Positions 1-10,930 are shown, counted from the stretch's first letter. The stretch: 64,000 nt of DNA from Arctopsyche grandis (GCF_051622035.1 NC_135355.1:36437986-36501985), one strand, 5' to 3'. Translations and numbers: made by a program. The notes: generated by a model not told the origin, from the sequence alone.

Positions 1-205
1 CCAAAAAATTGGCAACCTTACCCATTTGCTCGCAAATCTCGAATTTCGCTGAATCTGTTTTTCGACGTCTCTGTGGGTGTTAATTGATATGTTTTTACTT
101 TGTATAATACTTGCATCAAATGTACAATGTTTCCAGCTAGGAAGGCGCATTGGGGTTACCTGTCAGGCCTTCCTGCTATAGATTCAAAATCAATTAATTA
201 AATAA
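1..205 (+). repeat. SINE tail, 5'-truncated by window edge
   Basis: The stretch carries the 3' part of the SINE family seen in full at 7958-8475 and 39893-40358. It has the body motif AAAATTGGCAA-like start, the degenerate 'gacgtctctgtgg' block and the diagnostic snap-back GGAAGGCGCATTGGGG...CCTTCCTG near 140-178, then an A/T-rich tail. No coding potential is visible. Confidence 0.6.
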
Positions 206-1080
206 TGCGAATATTTATTTATGAAAATACACTTTTATCTTATTTCTTCAAAAAATATTCGTGCTGATTCAATATTCATATGCAATTAAAATTATACTTA
301 TATAAAACGAACTTGTTTGCGTTTGCGACCCCTGAGTTAGAGATTGCGTTATGCCTAGGTAAATAAAAGTCTTTGGTGAGAGCGGGTGCTCTATGGTTAC
401 AACATCGCGCTTATACTAGGAGCAGAGCATTGGTGAGAGATGTAAAATATCCCTTACAATATGTAGATATGTAATGAAACGTAAAGGAGGTATGTAAAAA
501 TAATATATTGCATACGTAAAACAATTTTTGTATGTAGTTTCAATGCGAGGAAATTCAAATATAAGCAATTTGCAACGACACATTGCAATAGTATTTGCAT
601 CTAAATTATCGCAAGCAGGGCAAAATGGTGAATTTTACATACTTTGTGTTTTTCATAGTGCGATTTATAAGATGAAGATGAAAGTATGCAGGAAAGAATG
701 CGTGGGTGGAATGCGGTTTCGAAAGGGTAAGCGTTGCTTGAATTCGAATCACTAGGAACGCATAAACGAAGTTGAGAGTGTGCAACTCGTTCGCGCCAAG
801 TTTGGTTACTTCTTTTCAGCACCGATTCGTATGTAATATGTATGTATGTACATTCATATACACATATGTACTTTTAACCCATAACCATACATGTAGCTTT
901 ATGTATTGTGTACATTTGGTTTACCTATTAAGAATGCATAATGTGAAAGTTGTAGATTTTGGGTACATATGTATGGACATATTTTTGGAGGAAATTAAGT
1001 CGGGGATTGGAACTGTAGTCGTAACCAGAGACGAAGTTGTAACCACAATTAATAGATAATATACCTTTTTCCTGGTAAAT
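206..1080. other. Intergenic, nothing recognised
   Basis: AT-rich sequence with TACATATGTA-type palindromes near 835-870 and 965-975. Short open frames here have no recognisable domains, no codon bias and no splice context, so no gene is called. Confidence 0.6.
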
Positions 1081-1196
1081 AGCACTCGAGCGCCTATCCA
1101 AATATTATATTTATATTATAGTTATATAACAAATATTATAATTATATTTATATTAGTAATATGTTATAATTTATAACTAGAGGTAGGATAGCCATG

Positions 1197-1291
1197 GTGC
1201 CGCTCATTGTTCTATTATTGTAAATCCTTTGTAAAAAAGGTTCGGCAAACATTTAACAATGCATTTACAACATTTGAACAATACGCGGCAC
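1197..1291. repeat. Small MITE, GTGCCGC/GCGGCAC family, copy a
   Basis: A 95-bp element bounded by GTGCCGC and GCGGCAC, with inner inverted arms containing ATTGTTC...TTGTAAAT and ATTTACAAC...GAACAAT. The same element, also 95 bp, lies at 33057-33151, and a variant lies at 1677-1770. It sits inside a degenerate copy of the GGATAGGCGCTCGAG MITE, so it is a nested insertion. Confidence 0.65.
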
Positions 1292-1311
1292 CTTCTGGGT
1301 CCAGGCTACCC

Positions 1312-1616
1312 CTCTCTCCTGGGAAATAGCACTCAAGCGCCTATCTTTAGATATTAGTAATACATATTTATATTAGTAATATGTTATAAATTATAACATA
1401 TTACTAATATAAATATGTATTACTAATATATAAGGATAGGCGCTCGAGTGCTATTTCCCAGGAGAGAGAGGTTGCCTTTTTTCAATTTCTATTGTCCTAA
1501 GAAGCTAGAGACCAAAAAAGCAATTTGACAAGAGGCTGGTAAAAAAGGTTGACAATATAAATTGACAATAGGCAACCCCTCTTTCCTGGGAATTATAACC
1601 CGAGCGCCTATCCTTA
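1312..1616. repeat. Two GGATAGGCGCTCGAG MITEs, head to head
   Basis: Positions 1312-1469 form a palindrome of about 158 bp centred near 1390. One arm carries GGGAAATAGCACTCAAGCGC and the other GGCGCTCGAGTGCTATTTCC. From 1431 to 1616 there is a complete element with terminal inverted repeats that start TAAGGATAGGCGCTCGAG and end CGAGCGCCTATCCTTA. A further copy lies at 50803-50948, so the family is mobile. Superfamily unknown. Confidence 0.65.
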
Positions 1617-1659
1617 CTAAGATCTAAATATGCTATTAGCTCTCTAGCTTTATTATTAG

Positions 1660-1796
1660 AGCCCGGAATCTGAAGGGGCTGTTTATTGTTCAAAGATTGT
1701 AAATGCATTGTTAAAGGTTTGCCGAACCTTTTTTACAAAGGATTTACAACAATTGAACAATAGGCGGCACGTTTCCGGCCCCTTCAGATTCCGACC
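1660..1796. repeat. Foldback MITE, GTGCCGC family variant, copy b
   Basis: Outer arms CGGAATCTGAAGGGGC (about 1664-1680) and GGCCCCTTCAGATTCCG (about 1778-1794) enclose an inner copy of the ATTGTTC...GAACAAT unit seen at 1197-1291 and 33057-33151. The whole folds into a hairpin of about 135 bp. Confidence 0.6.
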
Positions 1797-2035
1797 TCTA
1801 TTTATTATGCTCTCTAGCTTTGTAGTTTGCCCTGCTTCCTGGAAAATAGACCCAAAACGCCCTGTTTCCTGGAAAAAGCACGTTTCCATTCGTCTCTGTT
1901 TTTGGTAATTATCATCCATAATTTTTTTCCTCGCAATCTAAGAGGAAAATTTATGATTTATGTTTTTAAATTTTATAATAATCTTGTAGATAGTAGTCTT
2001 CTATGTATCCGTTCTTACTTAAGTAGGTAATGGTC

Positions 2036-2163
2036 CTACCCGTACTCATACTACCCTTACCCGTACTACCCGTACTCGTGCTACCCATACACGTACTACC
2101 CGTATTCGTGCTACCCATACTCGTACTACCCGTACTCGTACAACCCTATTCGTACTAACGTAC
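2036..2163. repeat. Minisatellite, ~15-bp CTACCCGTACTCGTA unit
   Basis: About eight degenerate tandem copies of a 15-bp unit of the form CTACCCGTACTCGTR. Alternate units differ (CCCGTACTC versus CCCATACTC), suggesting a 30-bp higher-order period. Unit-to-unit divergence is modest. Confidence 0.75.
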
Positions 2164-2270
2164 AATTCAACGATTTTTTATACATATAATATAAAATTCA
2201 TGATTTTTGTAAAAGTAGTGGACTTATAGCCCTGGTTGAAACTGACATTTTATAACTCGTGGTTTTAACA

Positions 2271-2476
2271 CTAGTGGTTTTACCCGGCTTCGCTCGGTAT
2301 TTGTAATATAAACCGCTAAAACATGGTTAATCTAATAGTAAACATTCATCTTTTTTTATTAAATTTATTTGAATCGAATAATATTCAACCATCGTCATAG
2401 AAAATTTGATTTATTTTTGAAGCTCCCAACCAAACCTTACAACCTTACAAAGTCTCTTTCGAAATTATATATTAGA
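2271..2476 (-). mobile_element. Non-autonomous Helitron-like element, family H1
   Basis: Read on the minus strand the element starts TCTAATATATAATTTCGA and ends with ACCGAGCGAAGCCGGGT, a short imperfect hairpin, then CTAG followed by T. The TC start, the hairpin about 10 nt before CTAG, and the T target base are Helitron hallmarks. Related copies lie at 3160-3606 and 33248-33488. At 206 bp it carries no Rep/helicase. Confidence 0.65.
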
Positions 2477-2829
2477 TTTATTGTGATGTCTATTGCGAAC
2501 TTTACATTGTCGCACAATTAGACATTCATTTGATTTGAAGGACTTTTACATACATACATATGTGTAAGTTAAGGTAACTATTAAGCATGGTTAATCCAAA
2601 AATAATGTACATATTGCGATAAATGTGATTCGATATCGAAAAGAATAATCTCAGTATTACATAAATGATAAACATTAAATTTTGGAAATTTTGTATGAAA
2701 ATAGTAATAATGTACATATGTACATAGATTCTGCACTTCATCTTTTCAAAGGGTTTCTAAACAAAATACATATTAATCAAATTGATCAAAAGTCAGTGCA
2801 CCAAGATGTTAATAAGTTCACTTCGGGCA

Positions 2830-2884
2830 TTGTCATTGTCATACGACACGTGATAAGTTATCACGTGTCGTATGACAATGACAA
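2830..2884. repeat. Perfect 27-bp-arm palindrome
   Basis: Positions 2830-2856 and 2858-2884 are exact reverse complements around a single central base at 2857. The core contains CACGTGATAA and TTATCACGTG. It directly precedes a C-rich tract and a second hairpin. Confidence 0.85.
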
Positions 2885-2887
2885 CAA

Positions 2888-3050
2888 TTGTTATCACTGA
2901 TAACAATTCCCCCCCCCCTCCCCTTCCTCACCCCCCTCCCTCCTCCGCCGTCCCTCTCGCTAAATTTCCGAAGTCAGCCGACTGCCGCTAGCCGAGTGCG
3001 GCCGAGTACGGCCGAGTAGAGTTCGGCGGCACTCGGCTAACTTCGGAGAT
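2888..3050. repeat. Poly-pyrimidine tract plus GC-rich hairpin
   Basis: Positions 2908-2950 are almost pure C/T with runs of ten and six C. Positions 2968-2988 (CCGAAGTCAGCCGACTGCCGC-like) and 3021-3046 are inverted partners, giving a GC-rich hairpin with an inner CCGAGTRCGG repeat. This stands out from the AT-rich surroundings. Confidence 0.6.
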
Positions 3051-3159
3051 TTTGTCTTCTCCCGAAACATGTATTTTACAGATTGAAGCTACCCGGGTAC
3101 TATAAAGACGAGTAATTTGCCATCTCTAATTGTAATGCTGTACTCAACCCTCATATTTG

Positions 3160-3606
3160 TCTATTATAATTTCGAAAGAGACTTTGTAACTATGTATGTA
3201 TGTAAGGTTTGTTGGGAACATCGAAAACAAATCAAATTTTCTATGACGACGATATCGAAATCGTAAAAATGTAAATTTAATAAAAAAACAAATGAATGTT
3301 TACTTTTACTATTAGATTGTTTTGCCATGTTTAAGCTGTTTATATTAAAAATACCGAGCGAAGCCGGGTAAAAACTTTTTCGAAGTCGAAGTGAGAGGCA
3401 AAATCGTTGCCTTATTGATTATTATTGTATACTAGTGTTTTTACCCGGCTTCGCTCGGTATTTGTAATATAAACCGCTTAAACATGGCCAATCTAATAGT
3501 AAACATTTTATTTAATTTATTTGAACATTCATTTGTTCGATGACGTCACGGCCTTACGAACCAACAATAGTTACATAGAAAGTATCTTTCGAAATTATAT
3601 ATTAGA
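3160..3606. mobile_element. Two Helitron-like H1 copies in opposite orientation
   Basis: A plus-strand copy starts near 3160 with a degenerate TC end and AATTTCGAAAGAGACTTTG. It reaches ACCGAGCGAAGCCGGGTA near 3350-3372, but its CTAG is lost. A minus-strand copy spans 3432-3606, from CTAG...ACCCGGCTTCGCTCGGT to TTATATATTAGA. Both match the element at 2271-2476. Confidence 0.6.
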
Positions 3607-4729
3607 TTGATTTTGGTTATTTTTGATGGAATCAGAATGAAGCTTATTACAATCGAAGTTGGATTCAAAATCAGAGTAAATTTTGCGTATGTAATTTTGA
3701 GATTAATTCAAAAGGCATTATAAAATCTATTAATATCGTTGGGCATTCTTAAATGATACTGAAAATGTGAATTGAAGACATGTGTATATGTATCCAAATA
3801 AGCCTTTTTGAATGTGTAATGTTAAGTCAAATAAGATTAGAAATACAAATGTACATATTTGACATTTTTAATTAATACCGTGTATTTGATAGTTTTGAAG
3901 CATGTGTATATGAATTATTTTGCTTTGAAAAATTTATTCAAAATTGTTAACATTCTTTTTGGGCAGGGTTTCTAAATTGAAGCAAAACGCAAGCAAAGCA
4001 AAACGGAGCAATCGAGTGCGGACGAATACAAGGAGAGCAGAATCATTCAGGTGGTGAAGCCGTGGAGTTTGCCGCATCGCGTCATATAATATACAGACAC
4101 ATACTATCTTGCAGTATATATATGTATCTACTTGCATGCGAGAGTACTTTGCTCATTCATGATTCATGAATCATGAGTCATGCTCCGTCGGTCACCCCAA
4201 CCGACAGGGGTGACAGATGTGATAACAGCTGTATTGTAACGGCGAATTTATATAAAATAGCAAAAACTGTGTGATTATAATTATATCTATTGATGAAAAA
4301 AATTAAATGTAATATGTACTTGTAATGTTCAATGTACACAATAAGAATCTGCCATTGGAAATCTTACGAATATAATAACTTGTGATTGATAAGCAGTGAC
4401 ATCTATTGAGTTAGTGTAAAAATAGTACAAAAAGCTTTTTCCAAATTGCTAAAGATGTCTCTTTTATTTTTATTATTGAACTGGTAAAACTTTCATTCTT
4501 ATTTTATTTTATAATTTTTGCAGAATTCGGTCTTAAATTAGCAGGGGCCCGAACCAGAGCCGAGTCGAAAACCGGAATAACTGCTATTTTTGCCGGAACG
4601 AAAACCGACACCGAACCGATATTTTTTTGTGGTTCGTTTTATCGGAATAAGAGGCGACTTAATCGAATGAATTATTTAAAATAATAAATAATTATTGTAA
4701 TTGTCATATGTCCAAACTTCAATGAAAAC
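3607..4729. other. Intergenic, nothing recognised
   Basis: AT-rich sequence without a supported gene. A short GC-richer block near 4165-4215 contains partly repetitive TGATTCATGAATCATGAG and a small GTCGG...CCGAC hairpin. Confidence 0.5.
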
Positions 4730-4877
4730 GCGCAACTCAGAGGTCGCTACAAAAAAGAAGAAAATCAGAGATTCCTTGTTTTCAAATAGAGTGGTTTTAG
4801 TTTGGAATAGTCTTCCCAACAATTTAGTAAATTCAGGTAGCCTTATTATTTTTAAAAACAAACTATGTATTTCTTAA
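4730..4877 (+). pseudogene. LINE (CR1/Jockey-like) ORF2 C-terminal scrap
   Basis: The plus-strand frame ending at the TAA at 4875-4877 encodes a peptide with SLFSNRVVLVWNSLPNNLV. This matches the conserved 'F..RVV..WN.LP..V' C-terminus of many insect non-LTR retrotransposon ORF2 proteins. Only about 45 codons survive and no RT motif is near, so it is a dead 5'-truncated insertion. A similar scrap lies on the minus strand at 29885-29990. Confidence 0.6.
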
Positions 4878-5002
4878 ATTTAAAGGATTTTGGTAATTTT
4901 TTTTTTCCAACATGTTCTTTTCCAATACCTTTTCTTTATTTTAGTTATTATGTTACCACTAGTGTAGTGCCCGTTGAGTTCAGTAGTAAATTAAGTTCAA
5001 AG

Positions 5003-5206
5003 CAGTGCCGGCCTTACACCCAATGGCGCCCTCGGGCAATTTTTCTAAACTCCGTTAGAAAAAAATTTCGCCTTTAGCGCTCTAATCTAAAATTTTGTAT
5101 GGCTTTTGGCGCTCTAATTTTAAATTTTAGAGCGCCTTTCGCGAATCGTATGGTGCCCTAACTTATTTGGCACCGCTAGACCCAGCCCCCCCTAAAACTG
5201 GCACTG
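5003..5206. mobile_element. hAT-type MITE, copy 1
   Basis: A 204-bp element begins CAGTGCCGGCC and ends ACTGGCACTG. It is flanked by a perfect 8-bp direct repeat GTTCAAAG (4995-5002 and 5207-5214). The 8-bp duplication with CAGTG termini is diagnostic of the hAT superfamily. The interior is rich in GGCGC and carries GGCGCTCTAATTTT-type inner repeats. Related copies lie at 52952-53832 and 63373-63636. Confidence 0.85.
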
Positions 5207-5214
5207 GTTCAAAG

Positions 5215-6329
5215 TTATATGGTTTCGGAAAGGAATTGATACACGAATTAAAATAAAGTTATATGTTATATATTTAAATATAAATATAAAGTAAGGTAAT
5301 TTATATGCGCGCGCGCACGTAATATTAATCGTAATAGAAAGTGCGCGCATTTCACGCTCACCAATCCAACAAGTTCGAAATGATGAATGAATGAATAAAT
5401 GTGTGTGTGTGTGTGTGTGCCACCCATCGCTCGGCCTGACGTCCATATGACATGACATGACGCTCCATACCCCCTGCGTCTCCTCGACCACTTGGCGCTG
5501 ATTGGCTGTGTGTCCACGGTCTGGCACATACCCACATATGTACATACACACATCGTGTCCATTTTTATATACATATGTATATTATTCCACATATTTTATT
5601 TTTCTTTTTTTGGTATTTTGTGTCTTATTACTTGTTATGAATAGTTTTGTTTTTATTTTATTATTTGTACAAATCAAACTCCGTGGGTCTATCGGCTTTG
5701 CTGCCTTCCCCATACATTTTAAATAAATAAATCAAGTATGTAACCATTTTTCTCTCGAATCCAGCACGTGTCGAATATTTCGATTGAATCGACTTAATGG
5801 ACCACAATTAATATCTGAGAAAGATTAATGACTGGATACTGGCTCTCGATATGCCGCATAAAAGCCCACCTCGCTCAAGTCGATTTATAGTTTCGAGACC
5901 GCGTTTTTATACCTGACAGCTTTCCGCAACGCAATAATAATACGGTCACGCAAGTCGCGAAAAAATAACTCGACCTGAGCTTTTTATTTAAAAGCTCTCT
6001 TTGGAGATTGGATTTCGACGGCTAGACGCATTAAGTGGCTCCTACGAATACTACTGACGGGTCATTCGATCTATGCGGTGGGATAAATTGATGATACCAT
6101 TTCACTTATTCGATATTAGCGAGCTCATCATAATCGAATGAGGCACGCGAACACAAATCACAATAATAAAATATAACAGGAAGCTTTGAGAAGGGGCGAA
6201 AACGTTGCTAGCTAGAGTGCAGGTATTCTTCATGTCAATGATTTACATACATAGCTTGTGAAGGATTTTTTCCACAATTACACAATGTAATTCGCAATTT
6301 CAATAATTCAGTCTTATATTATGTAGCTA
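5215..6329. other. Intergenic, low-repeat stretch
   Basis: Contains a (GT)n run at 5400-5419 and a GC-richer stretch at 5420-5530. The segment about 5740-6200 has fewer recognisable repeats and more balanced base composition than its surroundings. Open frames here lack domains, and the (CA)n-encoded HTHTHT frames are artefacts. No gene called; possibly non-coding regulatory DNA. Confidence 0.4.
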
Positions 6330-7575
6330 CTTAGAATTGAAGTTTTACGTTTGCACCAAAAAATAATTCGGGTGTGACCAACCCATGACTTTATCTATGT
6401 ATTTGAGGAATATAAGAAGGTTACAAAACAAAATTCAATATTGAACTAATAACTATGATAGCGATACAAATTGAGCGCGAATATATGCAAATAATTGCAC
6501 AAGACAAAAGTTCTACTTCCGGTTGTCGGATTTTGTTCAAATTTTTTTTATTATTTAAAATCAGTATAATTATAATACACATTAAATATCAAGAGGATAA
6601 AAATAATATAAAAGGTCAAAATAAAATAATGAAATATTGTTTTAAAAAAAATACTACTTCCGGTTTACAAATTCTGACCAAAACGTTATCAAATCTAAGT
6701 TAGTACACAAATAATACAAATATAAATTTTCAGCTTAATACGTTCAGGGGTGTGGACAGGATCCAGGCGACAACATTTTTACCTTCCTTCCGGATGCTTC
6801 CGGAAGGGAAAAAATCCCACTTCCGGTTTATTAAAATTAGTGATTTTTTTTTATTTTAATCACATTGATACAAGAATTATACTTGCATTTTTTCGTGAAG
6901 ACCACACATGTTTAAGGGGTCGAAAAAAATAGTGGAAGACAAATCGAACAAGAGTAAACTGCCACTTCCGGTCGACGGACGCTTACCAAATTTTATACAT
7001 AACTTGGTATTGAGCTTAAACTGATCGATATGAAATTTCAGTTCGAATAATCAAAAAACTTTTGAGAAAAACATAAAAAACCTCGATTCTCTAGAGTAAA
7101 AGTACTACTTTCGGTTCAGATAAAAATATTTAAAAAATATAAAATTATAAAAATTATTATTTCTAGTACATGTAAAAAAAATTCAGTCCGATTCAGTTAG
7201 TAGTTTGGGAGAAAATCGAATTCAAAAACTTAAAAAAAAGAGGACACCTATAAGGGGAGGTACCATTTCCGGTCAACTTAAAAATTTGAAAAAAATTTAC
7301 GTAGTGTCTATAAGAATTTCATTAACCGATACTAAGTTTCGGTTCGATAGGACTAACGGTGTTGAAAAAATCCCCAAAGTACACAGACACACACAGACAC
7401 ACACACAGACAAACAACAAGAAACACAGACACACACACATTTTTTCTAGATCATTAAAACGTGATCAGTAATCGATTCTGAGTTCGAATTAGTCAAAATC
7501 TCGAGTTCGAATTTTCGCATGATCACAAAACTTCATCTATTGTTACTACGTACATAGATAAAGTAAAAAAGCAGT
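6330..7575 (+). repeat. ACTTCCGG-rich interspersed repeat, copy 1
   Basis: A block with several spaced ACTTCCGG motifs (about 6515, 6657, 6822, 6963). It ends with a distinctive stretch: CACAGACACACA runs, a GATCAGTAATCGATTCTGAG block, then TTCATCTATTGTTACTACG before AAAGTAAAAA. The same order recurs inverted at 14990-15530 and 37985-39545. It has no intact coding capacity; the superfamily is unknown. Confidence 0.6.
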
Positions 7576-7957
7576 TTTCAGTAATCCTTGTAGAATGTAG
7601 TCGGTGATGTTATATTTAAAATATCGTGGGTATGCTTATCAAAGTCAGATAAATTGGCAAATTCCTCTAGATTTAATGCTTTGGATTTTAATGTCAATCA
7701 AATCTTGTCAGTGGATCAAGCAGATGTGCAAGCAAACCTATGTATCTATCTACGTATTTATGTTATAATATATTAAATCTGTGCATTGAAATGCTGTATA
7801 AGGTCCAGTGCAATCAAAGAAGTATGTATGTATGTAGGAATGAAGCTAAGAAAAACCGTGTAAAAAAATACTAGCACGCCTGATCTATTTTGGTGATTTA
7901 GGCTAAAACCCACCACCTGGAGTGTTTTCGGTGATATTTTATTGTTGTATTGACATA

Positions 7958-8475
7958 TAACCCAGCAGCGTGGTCTAGTGGTGAATGTTGAATTATTTCG
8001 TACTTGATGTTACGAGTTCGATTCCCGCTAAGTCTCGCTGTTGGCCAGACCTTGGTTTGTCGAGGTCGATCGTTTCTTATCAGAATTTGCCAATTTTTCT
8101 GATTTTCATTGAAACGATTCCTGTAAAATTGGCGTTTCCTTCCCAATTTTCTGTTGCGAACCTTTAGTTATTGTTATATCTTAAGTTTCGCCATATTGCT
8201 CACCATAGATGTCTCTGTGGTTGTTTATCGAATATAAAATTCGTATTGTTACATGAAAGTTATTCATCGTTATTTATCGTATTAATACGATGTTTGTAAT
8301 ATATGTATACTGACCATAGATGTCAGATATTTAGATTTACATGTATCTATGTAATAATTATGTGGACCAGGAAGGCGCATTTGGGGTTTACCTGTTAAGC
8401 CTTCCTGGTATATTTGTATATATGTATGTGAAAATATGTATGTAAAATAAAAATAAATAAATAAATAAAAATAAA
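7958..8475 (+). repeat. Full-length tRNA-derived SINE
   Basis: A tRNA-like head is visible: A box GTGGTCTAGTGGTGAATG near 7970 and B box GAGTTCGATTCCCGC near 8013. Next comes the family body (GTCGATCGTTTCTTATCAGA, TTTGCCAATTTTT, GAAACGATTCCTG), the ATAGATGTCTCTGTGG block, the snap-back GGAAGGCGCAT...CCTTCCTGG, and a (TAAA)n tail. The Pol III boxes are internal; the element is not a functional tRNA gene. Confidence 0.75.
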
Positions 8476-8700
8476 TCTGTAGTGCTGCTGGTCAGACCTG
8501 GATATTTGTGACTCCAGGTCGATCGTTTCCTATCAAAGTTTGCCAATTTTCTCTGATTTCATTGTACATCTAAATATCTCAGTGTTAGGCAGAAGCCTAA
8601 CGACCGAGCTATGCTGCTGGCTGTAAAAAAAGCGCAGGCACACCTGATCTATGCTATGGCACCCAGGTCAAAACTCAGGCATCACTGTGTCTTAAGTTCT
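8476..8700. repeat. SINE fragments, body (+) and head (-)
   Basis: Positions 8476-8580 repeat the SINE body (GGTCGATCGTTTCCTATCA, TTTGCCAATTTT). Positions about 8585-8625 are the inverse of the tRNA-like head used by the copy at 17253 (AGCAGCATAGCTCG...CTTCTGCCTAACA). The pieces are rearranged relative to a whole element. Confidence 0.55.
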
Positions 8701-8740
8701 ATATTGTTTTGGTATCAACAAAATTAAATTCGTCCTGTAT

Positions 8741-8950
8741 TCAATTCAACCGAGTGGAAAATGGAAAATTGGCCATCGATAACGGCCGATAGCCACTCGA
8801 GATATCGTGACCGCCCTTTCGGGAAATAGTTGCGGAGGAAAAGCGCGCATCCGACCGATCGGTTTCCGGTCGCTTTTCCGACACATTACAAGCGATTTCG
8901 TCCGTCACAATGGAGTCTTCGGGATTCGAATCGGTCGGAGACGTCAACAT
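8741..8950 (-). CDS. Candidate first exon, 69-codon open frame, unknown
   Basis: A 69-codon minus-strand frame starts MLTSPTDSNPEDSIVTDEIA and ends STRLN before TGA. It lies in the first clearly GC-rich, CpG-containing, repeat-poor island of the window (about 8741-9170), and its codons are less AT-driven than those of random frames here. No domain is recognisable. A first coding exon read through to an intronic stop, or a promoter with a chance frame, are both possible. No splice donor is obvious enough to fix an end. Confidence 0.25.
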   Translation of the reverse strand: MLTSPTDSNPEDSIVTDEIACNVSEKRPETDRSDARFSSATISRKGGHDISSGYRPLSMANFPFSTRLN

Positions 8951-9170
8951 GACACGGTTCGTTCATCCATCACTCGGATACTTCCTGAGGTCGCCGGGCC
9001 AGTGCGGCCCTGCCCACTTTTATGGCCCTTTTTAGCGGCCGATTTGAGCGAATCTGGGTTAGGAGCGCCGTTCGGCAAACACACCTTTATTTTTATAGTG
9101 GCACCACACTTTCAGCCCATTTTAGCCCTTAAATTGTCAATAAACTGTCCGGCTTGGCTTTCCCACTAAC
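8951..9170. promoter_or_regulatory. GC-rich island, possible promoter region
   Basis: The region contains CpG-dense stretches (CGCCGGGCC, AGCGGCCGATTTGAGCG) unlike the AT-rich surroundings and without repeat copies elsewhere in the window. It lies directly upstream of the minus-strand frame at 8741-8950. No TATA or initiator can be asserted. Confidence 0.25.
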
Positions 9171-10284
9171 AATGTCGGCCGGATGCAAAACAACTATGTA
9201 TTTCCATCACTCGAACGAACTGACGGAAAATTTGCTTCAAAGAGATTTTTCCAAGGCTTTGAAATTGAACGAATCTTCAGTTTTAAGTATTGGAGCACAA
9301 GACTCTCTATGATTTTCTCATAAATTTACCTTTTTCATTTGTTTTATATTTGTAAATTTCAATTTCTTCTTATATTATATTTTATAACCTTTTCCAAATA
9401 TTTTAATACTATAGGTTAATTATGCAATGTTCTACATATTTTGTCATGCCTTTATTCTTTACTTTTTAATTTGTTGTCCTTATATTTATCTTTTTCATTT
9501 TTGTAAAAATCTATTATTGGACTCGGATGTTACATATATTATTTATTTACTTTTTGTTTTTTTTATACATATCTATGTACATCCTGTCTGTTGATTTTTC
9601 AATTAATAAAATAAAATAAAATAAATAAAAATAAATAGAAGGAAAAAGTCTTAACAAAACTGCACATTTTATTTATTATTTTATCTTTTCTCTCCAAAGA
9701 CACAGTAGGTATACTGTATAATATTATACATCAGTATATTAGGTATTTATATGGAATGATTAGTTGAGCTTCAGCCAAACACAACATATAATAACGAACG
9801 TAAAAATATATCGTTATAACCAATGGTTTTTCAAACCGCATGATGAATTGGCATAATTCATAGCCAATATTCATTAAATTGAACCCGAATGTGATCAATA
9901 ACAAAAAAATATTAAAAAAAATGCAAGAATATATGTAGTATATTATATGTACTGTTGTCATAAGTATATGGTCGAACTATAATACTTTTAACTTAAAAAA
10001 ATTATATTTTCCTTAAATGATTTATATTTATATTATATTATATTTCCATGATATTATTTTTTATATATTTTGTTTCGTCCTTTATATATATTTTTTATTT
10101 TATATATGTTTTTTTCTGGATATATATTTTTGTATTTAAATCACAGTAACGTATTGGGGCTACCTGTTAAGTCACTGTAGTATTGATTTTTTTTAAACAA
10201 ATAAATACATTTTTCTCATAATTACGGGCTGCCCCTGAGCGACATATATAATATAAATTTATAGATTATAAATTTTGAGATCAT
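9171..10284. other. AT-rich intergenic with retroelement-like tail
   Basis: Positions 9600-9640 end in (AATAAA)-like repeats typical of LINE or SINE tails. A degenerate SINE snap-back (GTAACGTATTGGGGCTACC...CACTG) lies near 10146-10178. No gene is seen. Confidence 0.45.
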
Positions 10285-10530
10285 ATTCAAATAGTGGGTA
10301 GGATGGTTTTGTCAATTTGATGAGGAACCGTTTCAAGAATTAAACAGATAAATTGGCAAACTCTGATGGGAAACGATCGACTTGGTGAGTTACAGATATC
10401 CAAGTTTGACCAACAATACTACAGAAATACTTATTTTCAATCGAGGTCAACCCAGGGCTTGAACTTGGGAACCTATCGGTGGTTGGCATTAACGCAACTA
10501 CGAGCTCCTGCTGGCTCATGTGTAATGCAT
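10285..10530 (-). repeat. SINE copy, minus strand, partial
   Basis: The minus-strand reading has the family's GAAACGGTTCC, TTTGCCAATTTATC and GATCGTTTCC blocks, and near 10445-10470 a B-box-like sequence (GGTTCAAGCC region). The tail snap-back is missing or displaced. Confidence 0.6.
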
Positions 10531-10630
10531 AAATTAGATACTATTGTAAAGTGGGAACATGAGAGAGAGTATCCACTGTTTAAGTGCCTTCGTGAGTGAA
10601 CAATAGAGACCCCGGATCAGGCTAACGGGA

Positions 10631-10921
10631 CTAAGTAAGTGCTCGAACAAAGGATACGCTGGAGTTCTCACAGCCCTGGGCGATTGCGTGCATAAAAATA
10701 GTCTCGCTAGGGTAGACCTTTAAGTGCCTAGATAATAGATACAATAATGAATCTGAGAAGATGTTATGGGCAACCTGTCCTTTATAAGGAGGTGCACACG
10801 GTACATCAGATGATTCTGGAGTGAGCAATGGTTACGTTTGGACCTCCTGAATCGTTGAATAAATGCTGTGAACAGATTTTGGTCTTACATTTGGACCTAG
10901 AACCCACCCCTACGCAACACT
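10631..10921 (+). repeat. LTR-like repeat, copy 1
   Basis: The block ending near 10921 shares a series of motifs with 12240-12482: CTTTATAAGGAGG versus CATTTATAAGCAGG, AATAAATGCTGTGAA versus AATAAATGCTATGAA, a 'TTTGGAC/TTTGGATCC' block, and CCACCCCTACGCAACA versus CCATCCCTACGCAACA. A TATA-like box, a poly(A)-like signal and a CAACA end suggest a solo LTR, but I found neither clear target duplications nor an internal region. Confidence 0.4.
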
Positions 10922-10930
10922 ATATGTACC

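Noticed and set aside
2036-2163. CRISPR-like repeat array
   Set aside because: Units are contiguous 15-bp tandem copies without spacers: a minisatellite.
5192-5592. Open frames with HTHTHT stretches of up to 119 codons on the minus strand
   Set aside because: They arise from a (GT)n microsatellite in overlapping frames, and have no domain or splice support.
7958-8050. Possible tRNA gene
   Set aside because: A- and B-box-like motifs are present, but the body and (TAAA)n tail show that it is a SINE head. No intact cloverleaf can be formed. The same holds for 17253, 30031 and 39893.
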